DNA of 64,000 nt, from the NCBI RefSeq assembly GCF_020382885.2, contig NC_058494.1, forward strand, positions 13,968,001-14,032,000. The letters are read 5' to 3'. Source of the DNA: Scatophagus argus (Eukaryota > Chordata > Actinopteri > Scatophagidae). Each line of letters starts with the position of its first letter. Position 1 is the stretch's first letter. The notes below the pieces were generated by a model. It saw nothing but the letters and a program-made list of their open reading frames with translations, did not search any database and was not told the origin of the DNA. Shown piece by piece: positions 38,313-49,400 of the stretch. A program made the translations under genes and the position numbers.

Positions 38313-38630
38313 GTCTGTAGATTTACAGGATGTCACTGACTTTTTTTCTCAGTGTAGCATGGTGCTCAATGGTGGTCTGGTTTGCTTGAAGAGAAAACTT
38401 AGTATTAAAAGAGAATAACATCGTGCCACTGGGTGAGATTTTATATATAAAACAGGACAAAGAGGGAAACTATAAGAGACTAGAAAAGGATGAGCAAACA
38501 CTAAAACTTATTTATAAATTGATCATTGTTAGGTGTGTGTTCAGATCTGTGTCAGTGAGTACAAAATCAATTTGCACAGTTTCATATGTTTTGTAAAATG
38601 CATTTTCTTAAACATACTTTTTAAAATAAA
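38313..38630 (+). other. lrrc8e 3' UTR
   Basis: Non-coding sequence following the stop codon. It ends at a canonical AATAAA (38625-38630), giving a short 3' UTR of about 0.34 kb plus the cleavage distance. Confidence 0.55.
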
Positions 38631-41600
38631 TATTTTGCCAACTTTATAGGTGTCTGGCAAACATCTATGTGCATTTATTTGAAAATTTGTTTGTATTTAG
38701 CCGTTTTTACTGGTGTCAGTCACGCTGTAATGTAAAGTTTAACAAGAAATATAAATTCGGGGTCAGATTACTGTAACGTAGATGAGATAAGGCTTGGCCT
38801 TCAAAATTTTCTGGACCACCATTTTCACTCAGACTTAGTATTGTGTTTGTTGAATATTTTATGGACTTTTCAGAGTACAAGTCGAGGCTGTCCTGTTGGA
38901 CAGGTTTTTACAACATGGATGAGTGTTTTCCTCAGTGCGCTGGCTCATGTTGCTCTCTTTCAGACACTAAACAAGTGGAGGGAGAGAAAGCTTTTCAGTA
39001 GCAGAATAAAAGGTATTCATCTCCCTGCTTATGTATTCACTCAAATGAAGAAAAGACTGATATCATATATGGGGAGGGGGGACAGATAAAATTCAAGCTT
39101 GATATTCAGTGTGAATAACAGGATACAACAATTATGCTTTGACAGGGAGAGAGTGTCTTTAAAATGCCTTTTGGGTGAGCGATGTATGAAGTGTGGTGAC
39201 TGTGACTGTGTGCCTGTGATGTTGGGTGATATGTTTTACAAACCCACAGTCTTTCAACACATTATGTATGAAGTAATGGCTTCCCTAGGATTTAAAGATT
39301 GCTTTTCTTTTTCTTTTCTTCCCTGTCTTTAGTACATTTGAACTCTTATTGTAAAATATAACTAAATCACAAGATGTGATATTCAGATATTTGGAATTGG
39401 AGTAGTAAGATATGAAACTACCTAAAAATATCTTTATTTGACTGCAGATGCATTTTGAGTGCCTTTTGAACACACTCAAATGAGCAAGTAAAAAGACTTT
39501 TTGTATGTGCTTTTCTTTTAGGTGTTGAGGCGATTTAAATTGGTTTCACTTTACTTGGAAATTCTTTCTTTCTTCTATAAATGCACACCTTTTATCTTTC
39601 TTTCTTTCCTCCCACATTCCCACCAATCTGAAACTCAGAAATGCAGAGACTTTTAAGACTCAGCCGGGGCCTCCACTGAACAGTCATGTCCCGGCTTGTG
39701 TGACTACAGACATGCCTCAGTAATACTGGCTCATACACTGACCTGCCCATGCTAGTACACAACTCCAGGACTGTGAGAAAAGCTTTCTTCTCAAATATTT
39801 TGTTATTTGAATGGATTTGAGCAGACCGTAGCACTGAAAGCTGTTTGAAAAAGAAAGAGAGAGACAGAAGCTCTGCTGTAGAAATAGTATGCATCATGTC
39901 ATTTACCTTTTCCTTTTCCTCTCTGAATATGGCAGTCAAGTGTATCACCAGCAGTAACCGATACCGATTTGATTGCCCCACTGTGACTAAGACTCGGCTG
40001 AAAATGAATGTTATGTTTCTAAGAGGTTTGCCTCGAGTTGTTAGGGGCGGTATTTCAGTTAGACGTACTGATATGAGCGGGAAATGCTGCAGCTTGTGGT
40101 GCACAGCGTTAGGCATGGATATGATGACGCAGTGTTTACATTTGAGTAGGATGATCAGATTGAGAAGTTTCTGCATGCCATGTGAATTCCTGTTCTTCCC
40201 AAAATGTCAGTATGTACGGTAGTTCCTGCAGACTGATTCCCTCAATGAGTTGAAATGAAGTGTGAAGCATGATGAAGTGGAGACAGTTTGTATGGTAACA
40301 GAGCATATTTTGGTGCCTGATGATGTTTGAAGTGATGAAACAACTTATTGGTATCAAAGTTCATAATTCATGGAACTTTTGAGTGTTTTGCCTGTCTTGG
40401 TTGATGTGACACCTTATTTTAAACCCATGCAGAGGAAATCTATGCACCTAAAAGGATTTTAATTTTTATTAAGTTAATCTGAGTACAATATCACTGTAAT
40501 AATTTCTTCTGTCCATATGGGCTATGGAGTGAGGCTCGGTAATTTCAGACTAAAAAGATTATTTATTTGACTTAAAAAAACAAACTTCAAAATGCATTTT
40601 TTAGTAGAATGAGGACTGTAGTTTTGAGAGAAAGTTTTTAGAGTTTATTTCCAATTTATCAGGGTGTAGTTGTAACAGGAAGGTTTCACTTCTCAGCCAG
40701 TATGGACAGGAAGAACAGTTACAGTAATCACTGACAGTGTACATAAGGCCATTAGAGTGTGGTATTCAGACAGAAATGTGAGCCAAAATGAGAATGATTT
40801 TTACTGTAAGGAAAAACTGAAATTTTTCAAATTTGATCACCTGGAACCACCAGACCTTATTGCTTGAAAGATGAGTTGCCAGTCAATTTTCTACCTATCA
40901 ACCGAGGTAAAGAACATCCTTGTACAAGAAAGGTCTAAGATGCTGAACATCCTCTCTTCAAGTCTGGTTGGCGGCCTGTTGCTTGTCAGCCCTCATTTCT
41001 CTCTCACTTCCATTTCTGTCAGCTGTGTGTTGTCTACTGTCAAAACACCCAATACGAGGAGTAAACTGTCACTGCTTTTAATGCGCTGTGTTAAGCACTT
41101 CATTCCTTTGTCATATTTTATGTCTCACACAAAAGTTCCCATCAGATACTTGACCTGCACCTTATACCTTATTCTCCCTCAGTGTTGTTAACACCACGTA
41201 CCCCCCCCCCCCCCCCCCTCCCCGTCTGTGTATGTGACTGAGGAAGTAGGCAGATCCTCCTTCTTCATGCAAACTTGCCGCTGCAGCCGTATCTCTACCG
41301 GTTTGCAGAACAAAAGAACCACAGCAGTATTTATACAGCACAGGGAGTATTTGCACATCCACCCCAACACACCCACACATGTGCTCAGTGAAGTGAGGGG
41401 GCTCTACCTAGTGGCTGGAGGCAGCTCTGTCTCAGGCATGCTGTGCTCACATGTCTACAGCTGTTTCGCGACTGATTTGGTTGTTTGCTGTGAAAATATG
41501 TTTAAATATTATTTGCAGTTGTCTTAATTACACAAGATGAGGGAGTGGTAGCACAAAAAACAGACTCGTGTCTATATATATATGGGTGGGGAAGGTAAAC

Positions 41601-41800
41601 AACTTTTTTTTATTTTCTTTTTTTCTCAACAACAGCTGCTGAAATACCCTTGGTGGTGGTGGTGGTTCAGCAGAGTTGTTCACTGCCCTATAGTCAGATA
41701 CTCTGGTTATTCTACAGCTCCCGGTTGGTGTCTGTGTGTGGGACAGTGTGAAAGTGAGACAGGAAGGTGAAAACAACACACAACTGCAGACTGCAGTCTA
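38631..41800. other. Intergenic, no gene recognised
   Basis: Spacer between the convergent lrrc8e and cdkn2d genes. The longest frame is a 194-codon minus-strand frame (39592-40176) with no family motif and irregular composition; I do not accept it as a gene. A tract of eighteen C residues lies at 41201-41218. Confidence 0.5.
41201..41223. repeat. Poly-C/poly-G tract
   Basis: Eighteen consecutive C, one T, then four more C on the plus strand. The G-rich complement could form a G-quadruplex. It is also a likely site of length error in assembly. Confidence 0.95.
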
Positions 41801-41811
41801 ATAAATGCAGG

Positions 41812-42180
41812 TAAGTATTTGAAGCTCTCACAAGAAAAAGTCCTGCATTCAAATTTTTACTTGAATAAAAGTGCAGAATTATTATTATCATTATTATTAT
41901 TATTATTCATGTATATGCAGCATTTTATTGTTTCAGCTGCTTTAGGTGGAGCCAATTTGAACCACTTTGTATTTTGCAGAGTACTTTAATGTGTAACAAA
42001 CAATAATTTAAACTGGTTATATAGTTTGTATGTCAAGTAACATCAGAAGTATCACTAATATAGCAGGCAATTACATGTAGTGGAGTAAAAAGTTCAAGAT
42101 TTCCTTTTAAAATTGAGTCAAAGTTAAGTAATAGAAAGCGGAAATACTCACATTAAGTACAAGTTACCTTCTGCCACCGT
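41812..42180. repeat. Dispersed teleost repeat
   Basis: AGTCCTGCATTCAAATTTTT, ACTTGAATAAAAGTGCAG, an (ATT)n segment (about 41881-41907), GCTTTAGGTGGAGCCAATTT, TGTAGTGGAGTAAAAAGT, GGAAATACTCACATTAAGTA and CAAGTTACCTTCTGCCACC appear in the order of a well-known teleost repeat. That repeat is rich in AAGTAC-type words and closes in TTCCACCACTG-like sequence. This copy is nearly full length but diverged. It has no coding capacity, and the family name was not assigned. Confidence 0.65.
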
Positions 42181-43300
42181 TTAATTAACATTAAAGTTTC
42201 TGTGATTTCTCTGTCAAATTAATTCTGAAATTTAATGAAATGTTTGGGACAAGCTGTGCTAATATGGTGAGAAATGCTCATGAAGCACATGTAAACAACA
42301 CTGTAACATACGCGGTCTTTCTGTGAGGGCAGCACTTGAACTGTATCTCCCTTCTCGGCTGCTGAGTTGGCCCGCGGCACACAAGCAAACAAAATACCCA
42401 TTGTGCTACAAGAGCCCTGAGCGCAAACATCAGCAAACTGTACCTACAAGCCTCAACAAAACAGGGCCCTCATTCATTTTGATTTGCAATCAAGCTATCT
42501 GTGTGACCTTTGAGAGGGTTTCCACATTCCACCGTGGAGTTATTAGAAATACCCTTGATGAATCACCTTGAGGAAGTGCATGTAGCATAGTTAATGAAGA
42601 ACAGAAAGCAGACAGTTTTGACAGTGCAGACTGTATACAGGAGATCATTATGAATGTAAAGGAAAATGTCATCAATGTGATTTAACAAAGGCCCCTTTAG
42701 CTTCAGCCAAACTTGCACAAACAAAACAGTCGTGATTTGACTTAATTTATGCTTCCTTTGCGCTTATTTTTGTTTAGTTGGTTATGATTGCTAAAAAGTG
42801 CTGTAATATAAAATGCTCAAACTATAAAAATGTAAAAATGTGTCATGCAGAGGTTCATGACTTCTCGTGGTGTGGGCCTATGTGAGTGGTTACATGGGTG
42901 ATTATTTACATTTAAATGATTCTAACATGCCAAAGGAGGTAAAATGTTTCAATGTTTCACAAGAAAAAGTACAACTACAATATCAGAGCCAAAAAAAAAA
43001 TCACCCCAAGACATTCTCATCGCATTCAAGAAAAAGGGATAGCCAGAAGGCCTGGAAACATAATGGCCATAACAGCCATTGATGGCGCTACAGCATAAAA
43101 AGACTCAATCGCGCTAGTTTGACTTCCGAAATTATTAAAATAGAAGTAAAAACAGTCTGCCTTAAACAAAACATCACATGAAGGTTTAGGGCATTAAAGC
43201 TCCCCCAAATGTACAGCAACAAGTCAGTTTGTCTTTCCAACTTCACAGTAGCAAAATCAGACATTCAAAAATGAAAACTTCGAATCTTCAAGTTCAACAT
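42181..43300. other. Intergenic, no gene recognised
   Basis: A/T-rich spacer between the repeat at 41.8-42.2 kb and the end of cdkn2d. No family-like frame and no repeat was recognised. Confidence 0.5.
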
Positions 43301-43879
43301 TTTATTTTGTGCTTTCTTCTTCAAATATTAAAGTGAATAATCTCACTTTTGTTAAAAGTATTTGTATAAATAACATTTCAACAAACCACAATAAATGTTG
43401 CTATTTACAAAGTCACAGGAATATTCAGTTCTATTTCGAAAATAAATAAGAGTAAATTCAAAGTCTAAGTACATCTAATTAAGAGAAACAAAACTATGAA
43501 AAGCAATCAGGGTGCACCGTGTCAAGTTTTGTAAAAATGTTTAAAAACACATACAACTGTTACAATTTTTAGACAATGTAAATAATGTAATAATTACAAA
43601 ACACTGGGGAAACTATCTACAAATGTGCACTCCCAATTAGGGAAAACAGATATATAAGGTGCCTAAATTGCACTGTGCAAAAGCAGTGTCTACTGTATAT
43701 AGACACCCATCCACTGAAAATAAGCTGCCAAGACAATATGTCCTGTGACACATATTAATGCTGAACGACTATTAACAAAATAAAAATGATCTTTTACACA
43801 GCGATGAATTCAAGTCAACAGGTTTGAAGCAAAACAAAAAGTTAGGTTAGGGTCACCCAGAAGGCCCCCAGATAACGGA
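43301..43879 (-). other. cdkn2d 3' UTR
   Basis: A/T-rich non-coding sequence after the cdkn2d stop on the minus strand. It reaches an AATAAA read at 43306-43301 (minus strand), which gives about 0.57 kb of 3' UTR. The end is inferred from the signal. Confidence 0.5.
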
Positions 43880-45229
43880 CTAACTATGAATGTGAGCAAA
43901 AAGCAAGTCAATCATATCAGGCACACATGAAGCTCGGGCCACATCTATCGCTGTCTGACCACTGATGTTGGCGTGCTTCAGGTTGGACCGCGGTGCCAAG
44001 AACTCCACGACATCCCGGTGGCCTTCCCGGATGGCGATGTGGATAGGCAGGGCGCCGGTGTGGTCCGGGATGTTTACCGAAGCGCCGTACTCCACCAGAA
44101 CCTGCAGAGTGTCCAGGAATCCTGTCCGGGCCACATCGTGCACTGGCGCTATCCCATGCTTGTCCTGCACGTTGGGATCTGCTCCTTTTTCCAACAGCAA
44201 ACTGGCGATCTTGGAGTTCCCCATCATCATCACCTGTAGGAGATATTGGAGGAGAAGGAAAGAGATTGCACAGCTGTGAAACTGGTTCTCCACAAATGGT
44301 TCTGGATTGGCAGACAATTAATCTGAAATAATCAGGATAATTAAATGACTGTCAATTATGAGACATAAAATGGCAAATGTTCTGTTGATCCAGCTTCTCA
44401 AATGTGAGGACTGGCTGTTTTTCCTCTTGTTACTTTATTGTTAATTCAGATTATACATGATTAGTTAGACAAAACAAATCTGGGACGTCACTGGGAAATT
44501 GAGATGGACATTCTTCTATATTTCTGACCTTTTACAGACTAAACTTGTCAAAAGATAATTAGCCATGATAGAGGAAACAATTTAACTGAAGTCTAACCAT
44601 CCAGTCTACCCTCAATAAGATAAACATTGTGGACAAAATATTAAAAACACACACAGTTCAATGAACAGCCTCCAAAATCACCAAAGCTGACTCAACAGTT
44701 TCAACAACTAATCTAAAACAGGTTCCACAAAAACTGAACATAATGACTTTCAGAAGGGTAGGATTTATAAAAGGCCTCTGTCGCATTAGACACTGACAAT
44801 AGTTTAAGTATACCTAATGAACTGGCGTTTGAGTGTATATCCTCTTAATTTTATTACTGATTTTTAGCAAGGCATGTTGCTGAGTTTACAGTCTCAGGTA
44901 GGACGTTTATAACAGGCAGCTGGTCGAAAGAAAAGACACAGACGTGTGCAAATGTAAAGAGAAAATGTGCGTCTGTAACCGAAGAGCCACCTGGGCTGAA
45001 CGTATTTCTACACAGTATCTGCATGTGTGCAGTTAAGACCTCGGCCGTTACAAATTATGTGTAAACATTTCTGGGAATTTATCCTCACCTGTAGCGCAGT
45101 CCTTCCAAATTCATTGAGAGTATCGGGATGCACTCTGCATTCCTCCAGGATCCTCTGTACTTCGCTTGTATTCCCTTTGGCTGCTGCCGCCGTCAACGCT
45201 TTACCGGCATCCATCTGACTAAGGACCAT
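43880..45229 (-). CDS. cdkn2d: p19-INK4d CDK4/6 inhibitor
   Basis: Small ankyrin-repeat inhibitor that binds CDK4/6 and blocks cyclin D activation in G1. Two coding exons on the minus strand, 45229-45089 and 44233-43880, join at ...GRTALQ / VMMMGN.... This is the same place as the human CDKN2D intron. The product is 164 residues (human 166). Ankyrin motifs follow in order: HPDTLNEFGRTALQ; LLLEKGADPNVQDKHG; PVHDVARTGFLDTLQVLVEY; GASVNIPDHTGALPIHIAIR; EGHRDVVEFLAP; NISGQTAIDVA. The DTLxVLVEYGA and PVHDVARTGF stretches are typical of INK4 proteins. The start at 45229 is the first ATG after the acceptor at about 45249; a second ATG five codons later (45214) is an alternative. p19 rather than p15/p16/p18 is indicated by the HPD..N.FG.TALQ segment, length and the 19p13.2 neighbourhood. 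Confidence 0.93.
44350..44590. repeat. Dispersed repeat family, copy B
   Basis: CAGCTTCTCAAATGTGAGGA, a GGCTGTTTTTCCTCTTGTTA segment, TTAGACAAAACAAATCTGGG, GACGTCACTGGGAAATTGAG, TGACCTTTTACAGACTAAAC and AAGATAATTAGCCATGATAG follow the same order as copies at 21.7, 50.5 and 54.0 kb. It lies in the cdkn2d intron. Confidence 0.65.
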
Positions 45230-45530
45230 TATATGCCTCTCTTTCAGCCTGTTAAGTCGGAGGTGTACAGTCAACAATCAAAAGAAAACCACGGACTCTG
45301 CGTGGTGACATTAACAGGATAATGAATATTAAAGATGTAAAACCAGTAACCGGTTTGATTAACCACAGCTATAGCTAGCTACTGCAGCATCCGGCTAACG
45401 TAAGCTTCGGTTCCCCGTTGACGCCATGTTATCCGACTGTGGACTGCGCTAGCGTAATGTTATATTAGGTCGTTTGACCAAATCACACGTTTAAACAACA
45501 AAGCTGTGTGAAAACTGTTGTTCCATTGGG

Positions 45531-45582
45531 AGAGACAGAGAGAGAGAGAAAGGGGGGGAGACAGAGAGAGAGGGGGAGAGAG
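45531..45582. repeat. (GA)n purine tract
   Basis: GAGACAGAGAGAGAGAGAAA-type imperfect GA repeat within the presumed 5' intron of cdkn2d, just downstream of its presumed first exon. Confidence 0.9.
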
Positions 45583-45679
45583 CTACAGCTCACGTCAACT
45601 GAATCTTACAAACAATTAGCATCCGGGCTAACCGCCAAGTTATTAAATAGAGAACAAACTATTGGGCTATTAAGCTTAC

Positions 45680-45980
45680 CTTGTTCGGTTCCTCAAAACC
45701 CACAATGTCGCCAAGATTTTCTATCCCTTCCAACGACCGGTAATTTTTAAATAAAATCCACACAAAGAAGGTTTATCAACATTAGAAAATACATTTGCGC
45801 GCTGAGATCAACACAGCGGTGTCCCCAGACTACAATTTACAAACATTGGAGAGAAGACACGTTGACCAATCACAGCTCGCCCAGAGGGTGTTGCTCTTCC
45901 ATATATGACAAAAGGGGCGGTCTTACAACTCTGTTACTACACTATCACTGTGGTAACAGCGCTAGTAGGCCAATCAGAGC
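45680..45980 (-). promoter_or_regulatory. Presumed cdkn2d exon 1 and promoter
   Basis: On the minus strand a clear donor (GAACAAG then GTAAGC) lies at 45680. It pairs with the acceptor CGACTTAACAG just upstream of the cdkn2d ATG exon, so an untranslated first exon probably spans 45680 to about 45840. Upstream are two CCAAT pentamers on the plus strand (45866-45870 and 45970-45974), the usual NF-Y type sites of cell-cycle genes, and a GCGCGC patch near 45797. The transcription start is not directly visible. Confidence 0.5.
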
Positions 45981-46465
45981 CCGTGCAGAATAAAGCGGGC
46001 GATTCGTATACGTTGATGTCCTCAAAGGCAGTTCATTCACATTTCTGACCTTTGGTTGTATTTCTCCAGAGGCAAGTGTGGGAAAAAAGGCGGGTTTAAG
46101 TTTTTAATTTTAGGCGGAATTTAGTGACTGTGATTGCACCATACGCCACAACAATATGAGGGCAAAATCTGCCCTTATATGGTGTTGCAAACTCATCAGA
46201 AGAAGACAGGAGCATCACAATAATACAAAGGCTATTATTGACAGATTATATTAAGGGAATCATTTCATTAATCATTTAAATAATTTGCAGTGGTCTCAGA
46301 ACAGAAACATTAAAATCAAGCTGCACACAGAGCTGATAAAACAAGATCACTGACATTAAATAAAGCAGGTGAAATCTAAAGACATTCTCTCAGTCAAGTT
46401 AAAGTGATCATTGCTGCTCCTCCAGAGGTGCTGGAAGTGAAGAATATACAGTATTTCCTCAAGCG

Positions 46466-49400
46466 TTACACATTGGTCCTCAGCTGGTAGTCTAAATATG
46501 AAGCAAACAAATATGAAGAGAAATATTAAAAGCTCAATTTGATTCAGTTTCTACACACATTGGTATCTGAACACTGCAATATGTTTCCAAAACAATATGT
46601 CACATTAGAGTACATTAAAGTCTAGTAGGCGATTCTTAATGTACCTCCACTCTGTGTAATATATCGGACCCATGGTAAAGCCTGGTAACCACTTTTTTCA
46701 ATGATCTTCATATATCGCACCTGGTGTAAAAAAAAAAAAAAGTGAGTGAAACAAGCAGACACATGTTGAGGCAGGAAACATTAACATGCACCACCAATTA
46801 AAATGAAATCCAGTTTGCCAGTCTGAGCACACAACAGCAACACGTTCATGATGTGACTTGACTACCTACGGGCTGTAAACTGCAGACGCCCAATGCAAAG
46901 GAGCAATCTTCTCTGGTGATGTTTACAGCTTCAAAACATTTTAAAATGAGACACAACATGTTCTAACAGGCTTCAGATCCAAAGGAAACATGTTTTCCTC
47001 TCACATGGGCTTGACTCATACTACCGCAGCCTTATATTCTTAGGTTGTTTGACATTAATAGAGCACCTCAGCACATAAACACACAGATGCACACACCTGT
47101 ATTCCTGAGACTGTGAAGTATGGGATTTCAAATTTGACAGTAATGGGAGGTTTTCCCTCAGCCTCATCATTCTCCACACTGGGCAGACCAAAATGAGCTC
47201 TCATTAGAAACTCTTTACCTCCCTGGATGGATGGATGCACGCACAGATAAGTAGATTAGACAGGTAGACAAATAAAGCAGAAAAAACTCATAATACAACA
47301 TACATTAAAGAAAGTAATACACTTTGAAGTCGGTGTAGTTGTTAATTTCTTACAGGGAAAGACTTGATGGTCCACACCACCAGGTTCTTCTCAGGCACAT
47401 ACTTGGCATTGCCAGTGCTGGTTTTGAACTTGGGCGAGTCTGCATCACTGGGGACAGGGACTCTCACCTCCACATTATTTGCCACAGACTGTTTTTTAAA
47501 TTGCCCCTTTGCCTAAAATATAAATAAATACAACAAGATATCGTGTGTGTTTCTTGCTGTTGTTCAAAGGCAACCTCAGTGTTAATGTGTAGTTGTTCAT
47601 GGTGCCATAGCATAGAAACTGAACAACAGCTGGAGACACAAAGAAAGCATAACATGATCAGTAAAATTAGTAATTCTTAATCTAATTCTTGTTATTTTCA
47701 CTCTGTAATAAGTGAGGTCAGAAACACAGCTGATCAGTACCTTAACCATGATTTCCACTCTACTATGAGAGAACTTCTCTATGATTGATTCAATCCATAT
47801 CAGAGGTTTTACCTGTAAGAGATGACAGACAGGGTTTCATCATGCAAATATGGCACGTGGTGTACGCGACACATAAGTGATGTAGCGTCAAGTCAAGACA
47901 CTGCATTGGACTAACATGGGTGTTGATGCGGTAGGACATGAGTTCAGACTCGCCGTCTGGAGGAATGAAGGAGATTGTTCGATCACTCTCGAAGCGTGAG
48001 AGACGGACGCACTGGTGGAACTTCACATCCTCCATAGTCACTGTCTTTCCCTTGTCACCTGAACACAACACAGCAGAATCAGAGGATTTAAATATAATTA
48101 ACGCAGACAGATGAGCCACATATGACAGACGCATGTCGTCAGACGGCAGCTGAGAACCTACGTCCAGTTAGAGCGAAAAGCACTCGATCGTTGAGGCCCA
48201 GCCGCAGTTCAGGCATCCCAGAGAGCATGGTTTTCAGCTTGATGCTGCCCACGATGTCACTGCTCATCACACTGCCATTGGCGTTCACCTGAACAAACAA
48301 CACAACGTGGTGATTAAATCTGAATAAACTGTTCAGTTAAATAAATCCTCTGACTCATCAAAGCAGTTATGTTAAACAGTAAGCACAGAAAAACAATAAA
48401 ATACATACAGAGATATAAAGTCACAGAAATCATGAATTTACTTCATCTTCTGCTTATACTGTCATATAAAGACACTACTACAGTGTACCTTTACTACTGC
48501 TACAGTCAGTCAATATGAATGAACTGAGTGCAGCAAAAGCAACGTAGCAACAATACCAATAGACGTTTAAAGCAAACACTATGCCCTAATACGATGCTTC
48601 AACATGTACTTACTATACAGAAAGTTCACGCCGTACATGCTCTATCGTTGCCTGCTCAGCGTAACAAAATTAGCTTTAGCTGTGCAAAAGCAATATTAGC
48701 ACCCATAATAAAATTTTACATTCAAACAACATGATTTTAGAATACATTTAGCAACTGAATGATTGCTCAACTGAACAATCTGCTTTTACTTATATGACGT
48801 TTTTTTTCTCCATGTGACTAACAAGACAGGTGGCCACAGTTGATACAATTGCACATATTTAGTTTTTACAAGCCATGCTGACTGATGGTACTAACAGCTT
48901 AAATGACAGATCAGCTCTATGTTCCTTCTTACCAGTACATTGATGGACTCGATCACATCAATAAAGACCTCATTCTTCTTGTATTTGATCCCCTCTGACC
49001 TCCAGGAGACTGCGTTGGTGACCGTGGTGGGCACCTTGGACTTTGCCACCTCAAGCTTGGCACCTTCCTGAGTGATGTATCTGCAAGGGATGAGATGTCA
49101 AAAAATGGCACCCGCATATTTTATCAGATAAACATTACGTTATTATGTCTGCGTGTGTCTTGCAGTCTCACTCCTGTAAGATCTTGCTGTCGGTAGTCTG
49201 AGGGAATCCAAAGTCCATCAGCTCATCCAGCAGCTCGTAGACAACCACAAAATTGTCCTGAATGCTCTCCTCCTCCAACTCTTTGAAGTACTCTGTGAAC
49301 ACCTGCACAACATGCGGAACAGACATCGGTTTATCTGTATTGGGTCTGAGTAATGTCGGATTATCACGATCTTTGGCTGCAAGTTAATACTTAAACACTG

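Noticed and set aside
39592-40176. 194-codon open frame on the minus strand downstream of lrrc8e
   Set aside because: It has no recognisable domain, no homologous motif and no splice or promoter context. Long stop-free runs by chance are expected in 64 kb on six frames.
45230-45277. Upstream extension of the cdkn2d first coding exon
   Set aside because: The open frame begins with TTG, not ATG, and crosses a good splice acceptor at about 45249. The first ATG inside the exon is at 45229.
45793-45803. E2F site in the cdkn2d promoter (TTTGCGCGC)
   Set aside because: It contains GCGC but does not fit the TTTSSCGC consensus, so it was left as a GC-rich patch.
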